Assembly (NCBI RefSeq): GCF_036373705.1
Contig: NC_089851.1
Coordinates: 59,627,350-59,691,349 of the forward strand
Origin: Amia ocellicauda
Lineage: Eukaryota > Chordata > Actinopteri > Amiiformes > Amiidae
DNA: 64,000 nt
Direction of reading: 5' to 3'
Position numbers and translations under genes: made by a program. Below, one piece after another: positions 1-10,644 of the stretch. The notes beneath the pieces are model-generated. The model had not been told where the DNA came from. It did not search any database and was given only the letters and a program-made list of their open reading frames with translations. The stretch's first letter is position 1, and every line of letters starts with the position of its first letter.

Positions 1-1613
1 TCTATCTATCTATCTATCAATGACTATCTATATCTAACTCTCTTGCTTGCTATCGCTCCCTCAATGGTCAGTAGCATAGTAGCATAACAGCAGATCACGG
101 ACCACTGTCAATCAGATGCTTGCCTTGCCGTCCATCCATCTATCTATCTATATATCTATGACTCTTGATATCTAACTGTCTTGCTTGCTATCGCTCCCCC
201 AATGGTCAGTCGCATTGTAGCATAACAGCAGATCACGGACCACTGTCAATCAGATGCTTGCCTTGCCGTCCATCCATCCATCTATCTATCTATCTATCTA
301 TGACTCTCGATATCTAACTCTCTTGCTTTCTATCGCTCCCCCAATGGTCAGTAGCATAGTAGCATAACAGCAGATCACGGACCACTGTCAATCAGATGCT
401 TGCCTTGCCGTCCATCCATCTATATATCTATCTATCTATCTATCTATGACTCTCGATATCTAACTCTCTTGCTTGCTATCGCTCCCCCAATGGTCAGTAG
501 TATAGTAGCATAACAGCAGATCACGGACCACTGTCAATCAGATGCTTGCCTTGCAGTCCATCCATCCATCCATCTATCTATCTATCTATCTATGACTCTC
601 AATATCTAACTCTCTTGCTTGCTATCGCTCCCCCAATGTTCAATAGCATAGTAGCATAACTGCAGATCACGGACCACTGTCAATCAGATGCTTGCCTTGC
701 CATCCATCCATCCATCTATCTATCTATCTATCTATGACTCTCGATATCTAACTCTCTTGCTTGCTATCGCTCCCCCAATGGTCAGTAGCATAGTAGCAAA
801 ACAGCAGATCATGGACCAAAGTCAATCAGATGCTTGCCTTGCCGTCCATCCATCCATCTATCAATCTATCTATCTATGACTCTCGATATCTAACTCTCTT
901 ACTTGCTATCGCTCCCCCAATGGTCAGTAGCATAGTAGCATAACAGCAGATCACGGACCACTGTCATTCAGATGCTTGCCTTGCCGTCCATCCATCTATA
1001 TATCTATCTATCTATCTATCTATGACTCTCGATATCTAACTCTCTTGCTTGCTATCGCTCCCCCAATGGTCAGTAGCATAGTAGCATAACAGCAGATCAC
1101 GGACCACTGTCAATCAGATGCTTGCCTTGCAGTCCATCCATCCATCCATCTATCTATCTATCTATCTATGACTCTCAATATCTAACTCTCTTGCTTGCTA
1201 TCGCTCCCCCAATGTTCAATAGCATAGTAGCATAACTGCAGATCACGGACCACTGTCAATCAGATGCTTGCCTTGCCATCCATCCATCCATCTATCTATC
1301 TATCTATCTATGACTCTCGATATCTAACTCTCTTGCTTCCTATCGCTCCCCCAATGGTCAGTAGCATAGTAGCATAACAAAAGATCAGGGACCACTGTCA
1401 AACAGATGCTTGCCTTGTCGTCCATCCATCCATCTATCTATCTATCTATATAGCTATCTATCTAGCTATATAGCTAGCTATCGATCTATGACTCTCAATA
1501 TCTAACTCTCTTGCTTGCTATCGTTCCCCCAATGGTCAGTAGCATAGTAGCATAACATCAGATCACGGACCAATGTCAATCAGATGCTTGCCTTGCCGTC
1601 CATCCATCCATCC

Positions 1614-1651
<38 letters not shown>

Positions 1652-3523
1652 GACTCTCGATATCTAACTCGCTTGCTATCGCTCCCCCAAAGGTCAGTAG
1701 CATAGAAGCATAACAGCAGATCACGGACCACTGTCAATCAGATGCTTGCCTTGCCGTCCATCCATCCATCTATCTATCTATCTATCTATGACTCTTGATA
1801 TCTCACTCTCTTGCTTGCTATCGCTCCCCCAATGGTCAGTAGCATAGTAGCATAACAGCAGATCACGGACCACTGTCAATCAGATGCTTGCCTTGCCGTC
1901 CATCCATCCATCTATCTATCTATCTATCAATGACTATCTATATCTAACTCTCTTGCTTGCTATCGCTCCCTCAATGGTCAGTAGCATAGTAGCATAACAG
2001 CAGATCACGGACCACTGTCAATCAGATGCTTGCCTTGCCGTCCATCCATCTATCTATCTATATATCTATGACTCTTGATATCTAACTGTCTTGCTTGCTA
2101 TCGCTCCCCCAATGGTCAGTCGCATTGTAGCATAACAGCAGATCACGGACCACTGTCAATCAGATGCTTGCCTTGCCGTCCATCCATCCATCTATCTATC
2201 TATCTATCTATGACTCTCGATATCTAACTCTCTTGCTTTCTATCGCTCCCCCAATGGTCAGTAGCATAGTAGCATAACAGCAGATCACGGACCACTGTCA
2301 ATCAGATGCTTGCCTTGCCGTCCATCCATCTATATATCTATCTATCTATCTATCTATGACTCTCGATATCTAACTCTCTTGCTTGCTATCGCTCCCCCAA
2401 TGGTCAGTAGTATAGTAGCATAACAGCAGATCACGGACCACTGTCAATCAGATGCTTGCCTTGCAGTCCATCCATCCATCCATCTATCTATCTATCTATC
2501 TATGACTCTCAATATCTAACTCTCTTGCTTGCTATCGCTCCCCCAATGTTCAATAGCATAGTAGCATAACTGCAGATCACGGACCACTGTCAATCAGATG
2601 CTTGCCTTGCCATCCATCCATCCATCTATCTATCTATCTATCTATGACTCTCGATATCTAACTCTCTTGCTTGCTATCGCTCCCCCAATGGTCAGTAGCA
2701 TAGTAGCAAAACAGCAGATCATGGACCAAAGTCAATCAGATGCTTGCCTTGCCGTCCATCCATCCATCTATCAATCTATCTATCTATGACTCTCGATATC
2801 TAACTCTCTTACTTGCTATCGCTCCCCCAATGGTCAGTAGCATAGTAGCATAACAGCAGATCACGGACCACTGTCATTCAGATGCTTGCCTTGCCGTCCA
2901 TCCATCTATATATCTATCTATCTATCTATCTATGACTCTCGATATCTAACTCTCTTGCTTGCTATCGCTCCCCCAATGGTCAGTAGCATAGTAGCATAAC
3001 AGCAGATCACGGACCACTGTCAATCAGATGCTTGCCTTGCAGTCCATCCATCCATCCATCTATCTATCTATCTATCTATGACTCTCAATATCTAACTCTC
3101 TTGCTTGCTATCGCTCCCCCAATGTTCAATAGCATAGTAGCATAACTGCAGATCACGGACCACTGTCAATCAGATGCTTGCCTTGCCATCCATCCATCCA
3201 TCTATCTATCTATCTATCTATGACTCTCGATATCTAACTCTCTTGCTTCCTATCGCTCCCCCAATGGTCAGTAGTATTTTAGCATAACAAAAGATCAGGG
3301 ACCACTGTCAATCAGATGCTTGCCTTGTCGTCCATCCATCCATCTATCTATCTATCTATATAGCTATCTATCTAGCTATATAGCTAGCTATCGATCTATG
3401 ACTCTCAATATCTAACTCTCTTGCTTGCTATCGCTCCCCCAATGGTCAGTAGCATAGTAGCATAACATCAGATCACGGACCAATGTCAATAAGATGCTTG
3501 CCTTGCCGCCCATCCATCCATCC

Positions 3524-3561
<38 letters not shown>

Positions 3562-6313
3562 GTCTCTCGATATCTAACTCGCTTGCTATCGCTCCCCCAA
3601 AGGTCAGTAGCATAGAAGCATAACAGCAGATCACGGACCACTGTCAATCAGATGCTTGCCTTGCCATCCATCCATCCATCTATCTATCTATCTATCTATG
3701 ACTCTTGATATCTCACTCTCTTGCTTGCTATCGTTCCCCAATGGTCAGTAGCATAGTAGCATAACAGCAGATCATGGACCACTGTCAATCAGATGCTTGC
3801 CTTGCCGTCCATCCATCCATCTATCTATCTATCTATCAATGACTATCGATATCTAACTCTCTTGCTTGCTATCGCTCCCCCAATGGTCAGTAGCATAGTA
3901 GCATAACAGCAGATCACGGACCACTGTCAATCAGATGCTTGCCTTGCCGTCCATCCATCTATCTATCTATCTATCTATGACTCTTGATATCTAACTCTCT
4001 TGCTTGCTATCGCTCCCCCAATGGTCAGTCGCATTGTAGCATAACAGCAGATCACGGACCACTGTCAATCAGATGCTTGCCTTGCCGTCCATCCATCCAT
4101 CTATCTATCTATCTATCTATGACTCTCGATATCTAACTCTCTTGCTTGCTATCGCTCCCCCAATGGTCAGTAGCATTGTAGCATAACAGCAGATCACGGA
4201 CCACTGTCAATCACATGCTTGCCTTGCCGTCCATCCATGCATCCATCTATCTATCTATCTATCAATGACTCTTGATATCTAACTCTCTTGCTTGCTATCG
4301 CTCCCCCAATGGTCAGTAGCATAGTAGCATAACAGCAGATCACGGACCACTGTCAATCAGATGCTTGCCTTGCCGTCCATCCATCCATCTATCTATCTAT
4401 CTATCTATCTATGACTCTCGATATCTAACTCTCTTGCTTGCTATCGCTCCCCCAATGCCAGTAGCATAGTAGCATAACAGCAGATCACGGACCACTGTTA
4501 ATCAGATGCTTGCCTTGCCGTCCATCCATCCATCCATCTATCTATCTATCTATCAATGACTCTCGATATCTAACTCTCTTGCTTGCTATCACTCCCCCAA
4601 TGGTCAGTAGCATAGTAGCATAACAGCAGATCACGGACCACTGTCAATCAGATGCTTGCCTTGCCGTCCATCCATCCATCCATCTATCTATCTGTTTATC
4701 AATGACTCTCGATATCTAACTCTCTTGCTTGCTATCGCTCCCCCAATGGTCAGTAGCATAGTAGCATAACAGCAGATCACGGACCACTGTCAATCAGATG
4801 CTTGCCTTGCCGTCCATTCATCCATCTATCTATCTATCTATCTATGACTCTCGATATCTAACTCTCTTGCTTGCTATCGCTCCCCCAATGCCAGTAGCAT
4901 AGTAGCATAACTGCAGATCACGGACCACTGTCAATCAGATGCTTGCCTTGCCGTCCATCCATCCATCCATCTATCTATCTATCTATTTCTCTCGATATCT
5001 AACTCTCTTGCTTGCTATCGCTCCCCCAATGGTCAGTAGCATAGTAGCATAACAGCAGATCACGGACCACTGTCAATCAGATGCTTGCCTTGCCGTCCAT
5101 CCATCCATCCATCTATCTATCTATCTATCTATGACTCTCGATATCTAACTCTCTTGCTTGCTATCGCTCCCCCAATGGTCAGTAGCATAGTAGCATAACA
5201 GCAGATCACGGACCACTGTCAATCAGATGCTTGCCTTGCCATCCATCCATCCATCTATCTATATATCTATCTATGACTCTCGATATCTAACTCTCTTGCT
5301 TGCTATCGCTCCCCCAATGGTCAGTAGCATAGTAGCAAAACAGCAGATCATGGACCAAAGTCAATCAGATGCTTGCCTTGCCGTCCATCCATCCATCTAT
5401 CAATCTATCTATCTATGACTCTCGATATCTAACTCTCTTACTTGCTATCGCTCCCCCAATGGTCAGTAGCATAGTAGCATAACAGCAGATCACGGACCAC
5501 TGTCATTCAGATGCTTGCCTTGCCGTCCATCCATCTATATATCTATCTATCTATCTATCTATGACTCTCGATATCTAACTCTCTTGCTTGCTATCGCTCC
5601 CCCAATGGTCAGTAGCATAGTAGCATAACAGCAGATCACGGACCACTGTCAATCAGATGCTTGCCTTGCCATCCATCCATCCATCTATCTATCTATCTAT
5701 CTATGACTCTCGATATCTAACTCTCTTGCTTCCTATCGCTCCCCCAATGGTCAGGAGCATAGTAGCATAACAAAAGATCAGGGACCACTGTCAATCAGAT
5801 GCTTGCCTTGTCGTCCATCCATCCATCTATCTATCTATCTATCTATGACTCTCAATATCTAACTCTCTTACTTGCTATCGCTCCCCCAATGTTCAGTAGC
5901 ATAGTAGCATAACAGCAGATCACGGACCACTGTCATTCAGATGCTTGCCTTGCCGTCTATCTATCTATCTATCTATCTATGACTCTCGATATCTAACTCT
6001 CTTGCTTGCTATCGCTCCCCCAATGTTCAGTAGCATAGTAGCATAACAGCAGATCATGGACCAAAGTCAATCAGATGCTTGCCTTGCCGTCCATCCATCT
6101 ATATATCTATCTATGACTCTTGATATCTAAATCTCTTGCTTGCTATCGCTCCCCCAATGGTCAGTAGCATAGTAGCATAACAGCAGATCACGGACCACTG
6201 TCAATCAGATGCTTGCCTTGCAGTCCATCCATCCATCCATCCATCCATCTATCTATCTATCTATCTATGATTCTCGATATCTAACTCTCTTGCTTGCTAT
6301 CGCTCCCCCAATG
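1..6313. repeat. Tandem satellite, about 147-bp unit, with 1910-bp higher-order repeat
   Basis: A little over 40 head-to-tail units, each with a variable TCCA/TCTA tetranucleotide block followed by a conserved part of about 110 bases containing TCTAACTCTCTTGCTTGC and GATGCTTGCCTTGC. Unit length varies (about 138-175 bp), mainly through the tetranucleotide block. Bases 1-1910 recur at 1911-3820 with only a few differences, for example identical stretches at 688-879 and 2598-2789. Part of the same block recurs near 5227. A smaller duplication of about 576 bp (four units) lies inside the 1910-bp block. The array runs off the left edge of the window and ends where unique sequence begins at about 6314. 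Open frames inside it are by-products of the repeat. Confidence 0.97.
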
Positions 6314-6417
6314 GTCACGTATGTTGCATTCAACGACAAAGAAAATCGTGTGCTGGAAATGATTTCTGGCAACTGTGAAGGAACTGCATGACTGCAGCAA
6401 CCACAACACCTCTGTCT

Positions 6418-6491
6418 GTCTCTGTGGCGCAATCGGTCAGTGCGTTTGGCTGTTAACTGAAAGGATGGTGGTTCGAATCCACCCAGGGACG
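6418..6491 (+). tRNA. tRNA-Asn (GTT)
   Basis: A 74-base cloverleaf. The acceptor stem GTCTCTG pairs with CAGGGAC, the anticodon loop CTGTTAA gives GTT, and the B box GGTTCGAATCC is intact. The anticodon stem closes using G-T wobbles. A run of five T follows within ten bases and can serve as the RNA polymerase III terminator. It is the first gene of the tRNA cluster beside the satellite array and looks functional. Confidence 0.93.
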
Positions 6492-6655
6492 GCCCATTTT
6501 TCCCCCCGCCCCTTGTTATTGTTTCTACTTCTGGCGGTCAGCTTGCCAGACTGCGGCTACAGTAACCTTAAGCTGCTTGCTGCGGGCGGCCATCTTGCAA
6601 AAATGTATTGAGCGTTTAGAAACTTCCTTTCCATTGCCTAGGCCAACATAAACCA

Positions 6656-6729
6656 TGGCACTGCTGGGAGTCAAACCCAGGGTTTCCTGTTTACAAGACA
6701 GGCGCTTTGACCAACTAAGCCACGGTGCC
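6656..6729 (-). tRNA. tRNA-Thr (TGT) on an AGT-type body
   Basis: Reading the minus strand gives a 74-base cloverleaf starting GGCACCGTGGCTTAGTTGG with anticodon TGT. The body is close to the Thr-AGT gene at 7159-7232 rather than to the usual vertebrate Thr-TGT body, so this may be an AGT gene whose anticodon changed. The B box reads GGTTTGACTCC, with T where the near-invariant C56 is expected, and no run of four T follows closely. It may be weakly expressed or a pseudogene. Confidence 0.8.
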
Positions 6730-6772
6730 AGGACTCTCCCATTCCCCAGTGCCTACACTCAGGCGTAAGGCA

Positions 6773-6872
6773 CAAAACAAAACAAAACAAAACAAAACAA
6801 AACAAAACAAAACAAAACAAAACAAAACAAAACAAAACAAAACAAAACAAAACAAAACAAAACAAAACAAAA
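6773..6872. repeat. (CAAAA)n microsatellite
   Basis: About 20 perfect copies of the pentamer CAAAA in the spacer between the two Thr tRNA genes. It creates long open frames (KQNKT repeats on one strand, FCFVL repeats on the other) that are not genes. Confidence 0.98.
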
Positions 6873-7158
6873 TCTGGATGCAGGCTGCAACAAAGGAAGC
6901 ACACAGAGGTGAAAACGTAAGGTTGACGGGAGCAACAAGCTCCCTGTTGCGACTGTCCAGGGGCGGCAATGGGAATTGGACGTTGGCCGTAGCGCGTGTC
7001 CTTTGGGTTCTGGTTCTTCTTTACAAACCGGCGTCTGTCCAGTTGGCTTTCCGGTTCATTACGTCCTCTGATGGCTTTACGATAAGCCTATCTTGCTAAA
7101 ACTGATGGTCGACAAAGCGGAAGCACAAGCTTCGCAAGGAGCACACAAAGACCGCCTA

Positions 7159-7232
7159 AGGCACCGCTGGGATTTGAACCCAGGACCTCCTGTTTACTAG
7201 ACAGGCGCTTTAACCAACTGAGCCACGGCGCC
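7159..7232 (-). tRNA. tRNA-Thr (AGT)
   Basis: A 74-base cloverleaf on the minus strand. Acceptor GGCGCCG pairs with CGGTGCC, the anticodon loop CTAGTAA gives AGT, and the B box GGTTCAAATCC is intact. It matches the standard vertebrate Thr-AGT gene closely. The downstream T run is short (TTT), so termination is less clear than for the Asn and Leu genes. Confidence 0.92.
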
Positions 7233-7286
7233 AAATCTGCATATCCTTGACCCGTTTCAAACAGGGCAAAAAGGAGCACTCGCTGT

Positions 7287-7369
7287 TGTCAGAAGTGGGA
7301 TTCGAACCCACGCCTCCAGGGGAGACTGCGACCTGAACGCAGCGCCTTAGACCGCTCGGCCATCCTGAC
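7287..7369 (-). tRNA. tRNA-Leu (CAG)
   Basis: An 83-base class II tRNA on the minus strand. Acceptor GTCAGGA pairs with TTCTGAC, the A box lies in GTCAGGATGGCCGAGCGG, the anticodon is CAG, there is a long variable arm, and the B box GGTTCGAATCC is perfect. A TTTTT run follows within about 15 bases. All stems pair and it looks fully functional. Confidence 0.95.
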
Positions 7370-7573
7370 TGCCTGGCGGGGCCCTAGCGCAGCAGGTCGC
7401 AGTCCAGGACTGCTTTCCGGAGCCTGAGCTGACCGAAGGACACTAACAAGGTGGAATAAAGCAGGCAGGGGAGGCAGCGATGCTGCCCTCGCCTTGCCCT
7501 GAGACATTCAGAATCGGAAAGGGGCGTGGCGAAAGATGTGGGGGCGGAGAAGGTGGGATGCGGCAAGCCCGGC

Positions 7574-7644
7574 TCCTCGTTAGTATAGTGGTGAGTATCC
7601 CCGCCTGTCACGCGGAGACTGGGGTTCGATTCCCCGACGGGGAG
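7574..7644 (+). tRNA. tRNA-Asp (GTC), one base short
   Basis: Begins TCCTCGTTAGTATAGTGG and ends in CCCCGACGGGGAG, with anticodon GTC and an intact B box GGTTCGATTCC. The body matches the standard vertebrate Asp tRNA but is 71 rather than 72 bases. A G is missing at the 3' side of the anticodon stem, where GCGGA replaces GCGGG. TTTT occurs about 15 bases downstream. It may be functional with a weakened stem, or be early in decay. Confidence 0.88.
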
Positions 7645-7857
7645 GTTCCTTGTGTGGTTTTGCTGCCCCCGCCTAGGGTGGGAAGGCTGCACAAAGGACT
7701 TGGGAACAGAATGAAAGAAAGAGGTGTGTGAACTGATGTCACCCCAGCAAGAGCAAGGAATTATACCAGGGTTCCGACGCGCCTCTGCGTGTTCGTATGG
7801 ACATCTTTCTGTCCTTATATACAGATCTCTATATGTTGATCTATATTTTTTTAAGTC

Positions 7858-7904
7858 ACAGACAGACAGACAGACAGACAGATAGATAGATAGAGAGAGA
7901 TTGC
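7858..7904. repeat. (GACA)n(GATA)n microsatellite
   Basis: Six GACA copies run into GATA copies and then GA copies, between the Asp and Ser-type tRNA genes. Confidence 0.95.
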
Positions 7905-7982
7905 AAAAGGGTCTGTGACAGAAGCACAGCTCAAGAAGGGGGGCCTGCAAGGCAGAGAGGGGTCGGCGCTGCTCTTCAGCAT

Positions 7983-8064
7983 CATAGCCGGCAGGATTCG
8001 AACCTGCGCAGGGAGACCCCAAAGGATTGCTAGTCCATCACCTTAACAACTCGGCCACGACTAC
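7983..8064 (-). tRNA. tRNA-Ser-type body carrying an AGC (Ala) anticodon
   Basis: On the minus strand an 82-base class II cloverleaf begins GTAGTCGTGGCCGAG and has the serine long variable arm (GGGGTCTCCCTGCGCAGG) and B box GGTTCGAATCC, matching the vertebrate Ser-AGA body. The anticodon loop reads CTAGCAA, so the anticodon is AGC, which reads the Ala codon GCT. The anticodon stem has one T-T mismatch and the acceptor stem two wobbles. Serine identity depends mainly on the variable arm, so such a tRNA would be expected to carry serine. It may equally be a decaying copy. No T run follows closely. Confidence 0.85.
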
Positions 8065-9419
8065 CACGCGTCAGGCACCCCGGTGGCGCGGTTGGTCTTT
8101 GAGACCCTTTTTTTGTTGTATGTTGTTAATTGCATGATGTCAATACCAGAGGAAGTGTGTGAATACAAAACATGTGCAAAGGCAACTTGTATTCATTTAA
8201 ACAGACAATGACATTTCTCTGGGATTGTGTTATTTCTGCACATGACCTTCAGACCTGCAGGAGAAGCTATTGTGTATTTGCACCGCTGTTGGATTTAGTT
8301 TGCATAGTGAGGCTTTTAACACACAGCCTCCAACAGCGATGACACATCAGGTGTTTGTTTGGCTAGAAAGCAGCCATCCAGAAATTAAAGTATTTCAGCA
8401 ATTTCCTGACATGCTAAGGAACATTTCCCCTTTTCACATCTTCTTCTAGCATTTCAATAGATTGTGATGCATTTCATTTGCAAGTGATTTTCAGCAACAC
8501 TGCACAGTGTGCTCTCCACCCAAGTCTGTCTCCCCATTTCCCAGAAACATGCATTACCCACCAGAGACCTCCAGCATTACGTTAATGGCAAGGATGGTTG
8601 CGACAGTTAAGCAGGTAGTGTTTTCAATTCTAACATTTTCCCCTACAGTTTTATGTTTGACTTCCCTTAATTAAAGACATTAAAATGCATTTATTTATTG
8701 ACTGTATTACATTAAATCAACATGCAGGGGAACAATCTTAAGCCTTAAGTTGAGGATGGATTCTGAATTACATAAGGTAGAGAATTCTAGCTTTGTCTAC
8801 AGTGTTTTGAATTAATTACTTAATTATTTCACATAAATGACTGCAATTCTTTAAATTCTTCAGATGTGTGTTCCACTGTGTTCTTATTTCAAAGCCTTTA
8901 ACTTTCAAGAATGTGTTATCCCGTGTTAAATTGTACACTTGAACCAACTGCTGATGTTTATATATTTTTTGTCCTTTGGGAACTATTTCACAGAAAATCT
9001 GTTATCAATGTAGCATTAAGTGGGGGGGTATATTTTGATAAGAGCATTTTAGCTCTGAGCTGAAGAAGACCTCTCCCCCAAAGTTATCAGATTTCCTAAG
9101 CTCATCAGCGTGTGAACTGGTTTACATCAAAGTGGCAGTCTTGGGAGGATGGCACCGAGAATGGGCCAAATAGCTTGGAATCCCTGCTGTGAAATGTCTG
9201 GGGAATATGGCATGGAGGAAATAAAAAAGCTTTGAAGTGGACGAGAGCCAAAATCCCGACACAGAGCTAGGAACACAGGCCAACCAGCATTTCCAAAAGA
9301 TGACATAGATTGACATCAGTCATAAATCAAGCCCTCCATCCAATAGAACACTGGGGGCTGAAACCGAAATCCAATCTCACAAACTCAAGAACCAATCATC
9401 TATTGATCTGACAGGCGTA
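8065..9419. other. No gene seen
   Basis: Unique AT-rich sequence between the tRNA cluster and the first DD36E transposon. I see no exon with family resemblance. A tRNA-like half (GGTGGCGCGGTTGG) near 8082 has no matching 3' half. Confidence 0.6.
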
Positions 9420-9421
9420 TA

Positions 9422-10642
9422 CACTCACCTAAAGGATTATTAGGAACACCTGTTCAATTTCTCATTAATGCAATTATCTAACCAACCAATCACATGGCAG
9501 TTGCTTCAATGCATTTAGGGGTGTGGTCCTGGTCAAGACAATCTCCTGAACTCCAAACTGAATGTCTGAATGGGAAAGAAAGGTGATTTAAGCCATTTTG
9601 AGCGTGGCATGGTTGTTGGTGCCAGATGGGCCGGTCTGAGTATTTCACAATCTGCTCAGTTACTGGGATTTTCACGCACAATTATTTCTAGGGTTTACAA
9701 AGAATGGTGTGAAAAGGGAAAAACATCCAGTATGCGGCAGTCCTGTGGGCGAAAATGCCTTGTTGATGCTAGAGGTCAGAGGAGAATGGGCCGACTGATT
9801 CAAGCTGATAGAAGAGCAACTTTGACTGAAATAACCACTCATTACAACCGAGGTATGCAGCAAAGCATTTGTGAAGCCACAACACATACAACCTTGAGGC
9901 GGATGGGCTACAACAGCAAAAGACCCCACCGGGTACCACTCATCTCCACTACAAATAGGAAAAAGAGGCTACAATTTGCACAAGCTCACCAAAATTGGAC
10001 AGTTGAAGACTGGAAAAATTTTGCCTGGTCTGATGAGTCTCGATTTCTGTTGAGACATTCAGATGGTAGAGTCAGAATTTGGCGTAAACAGAATGAGAAC
10101 ATGGATCCATCATGCCTTGTTACCACTGTGCAGGCTGGTGGTGGTGGTGTAATGGTGTGGGGGATGTTTTCTTGGCACACTTTATGCCCCTTCGTGCCAA
10201 TTGGGCATCGTTTAAATGCCACGGCCTACCTGAGCATTGTTTCTGACCATGTCCATGCCTTTATGACCACCATGTACCCATCCTCTGATGGCTACTTCCA
10301 GCAGGATAATGCACCATGTCACAAAGGTCGAAACATTTCAAATTGGTTTCTTGAACCTGACAATGAGTTCACTGTACTAAACTGGCCCCCACAGTCACCA
10401 GATCTCAACCCAATAGAGCATCTTTGGGATGTGGTGGAACGGGAGCTTCGTGCCCTGGATGTGCATCCCACAAATCTCCATCAACTGCAAGATGCTATCC
10501 TATCAATATGGGCCAACATTTCTGAAGAATGCTTTCAGCACCTTGTTGAATCAATGCCACATAGAATTAAGGCAGTTCTGAAGGCAAAAGGGGGTCAAAC
10601 ACAGTATTAGTATGGTGTTCCTAATAATCCTTTAGGTGAGTG
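9422..10642 (+). mobile_element. Tc1/mariner element, DD36E group, copy 1
   Basis: A 1221-bp element flanked by the TA target duplication (9420-9421 and 10643-10644). Its terminal inverted repeats are about 29 bp and perfect, starting CACTCACCTAAAGGATTATT at the left end with the exact complement at the right. It holds one uninterrupted transposase frame. Length, ends and layout equal those of the copy at 17112-18332. The acid spacing of the transposase places it in the DD36E group, for which the name Incomer has been used. That assignment rests on spacing alone. Confidence 0.95.
9570..10610 (+). CDS. DD36E Tc1/mariner transposase, open frame
   Basis: This 346-residue protein cuts and pastes its element by binding the inverted ends. 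Two helix-turn-helix regions come first (about residues 10-45 and 70-115), then the DDE catalytic domain. The catalytic acids appear as WSDES (D155), QQDNAPCH (D246) and PIEHLW (E283), so 36 residues separate the last two. The frame is complete with no stop and ends TAG just inside the right repeat. It differs from copy 2 at 17 of 346 residues, and all three acids are kept in both. The start ATG is the first in frame inside the left repeat region. Whether it is expressed cannot be told from sequence. Confidence 0.93.
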   Translation: MGKKGDLSHFERGMVVGARWAGLSISQSAQLLGFSRTIISRVYKEWCEKGKTSSMRQSCGRKCLVDARGQRRMGRLIQADRRATLTEITTHYNRGMQQSICEATTHTTLRRMGYNSKRPHRVPLISTTNRKKRLQFAQAHQNWTVEDWKNFAWSDESRFLLRHSDGRVRIWRKQNENMDPSCLVTTVQAGGGGVMVWGMFSWHTLCPFVPIGHRLNATAYLSIVSDHVHAFMTTMYPSSDGYFQQDNAPCHKGRNISNWFLEPDNEFTVLNWPPQSPDLNPIEHLWDVVERELRALDVHPTNLHQLQDAILSIWANISEECFQHLVESMPHRIKAVLKAKGGQTQY

Positions 10643-10644
10643 TA

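Noticed and set aside
688-5418. Three near-identical 63-residue open frames in the satellite
   Set aside because: They recur only because the satellite unit repeats. Neighbouring units carry stops, and the text (SIYLSIYDS) is translated tetranucleotide.
1-6313. CRISPR-like look of regularly spaced repeats
   Set aside because: The spacers are the same text in each unit and the DNA is eukaryotic. It is a satellite.
6671-7099. Long frames across the (CAAAA)n tract
   Set aside because: Low-complexity translation of a microsatellite, overlapping tRNA genes.
8072-8105. Possible seventh tRNA (GGCACCCCGGTGGCGCGGTTGG)
   Set aside because: Only a 5' half is present, with no anticodon stem or B box.
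9490-10222. Minus-strand open frames within the DD36E copies
   Set aside because: Shadows of the transposase. The same ones appear in both copies.
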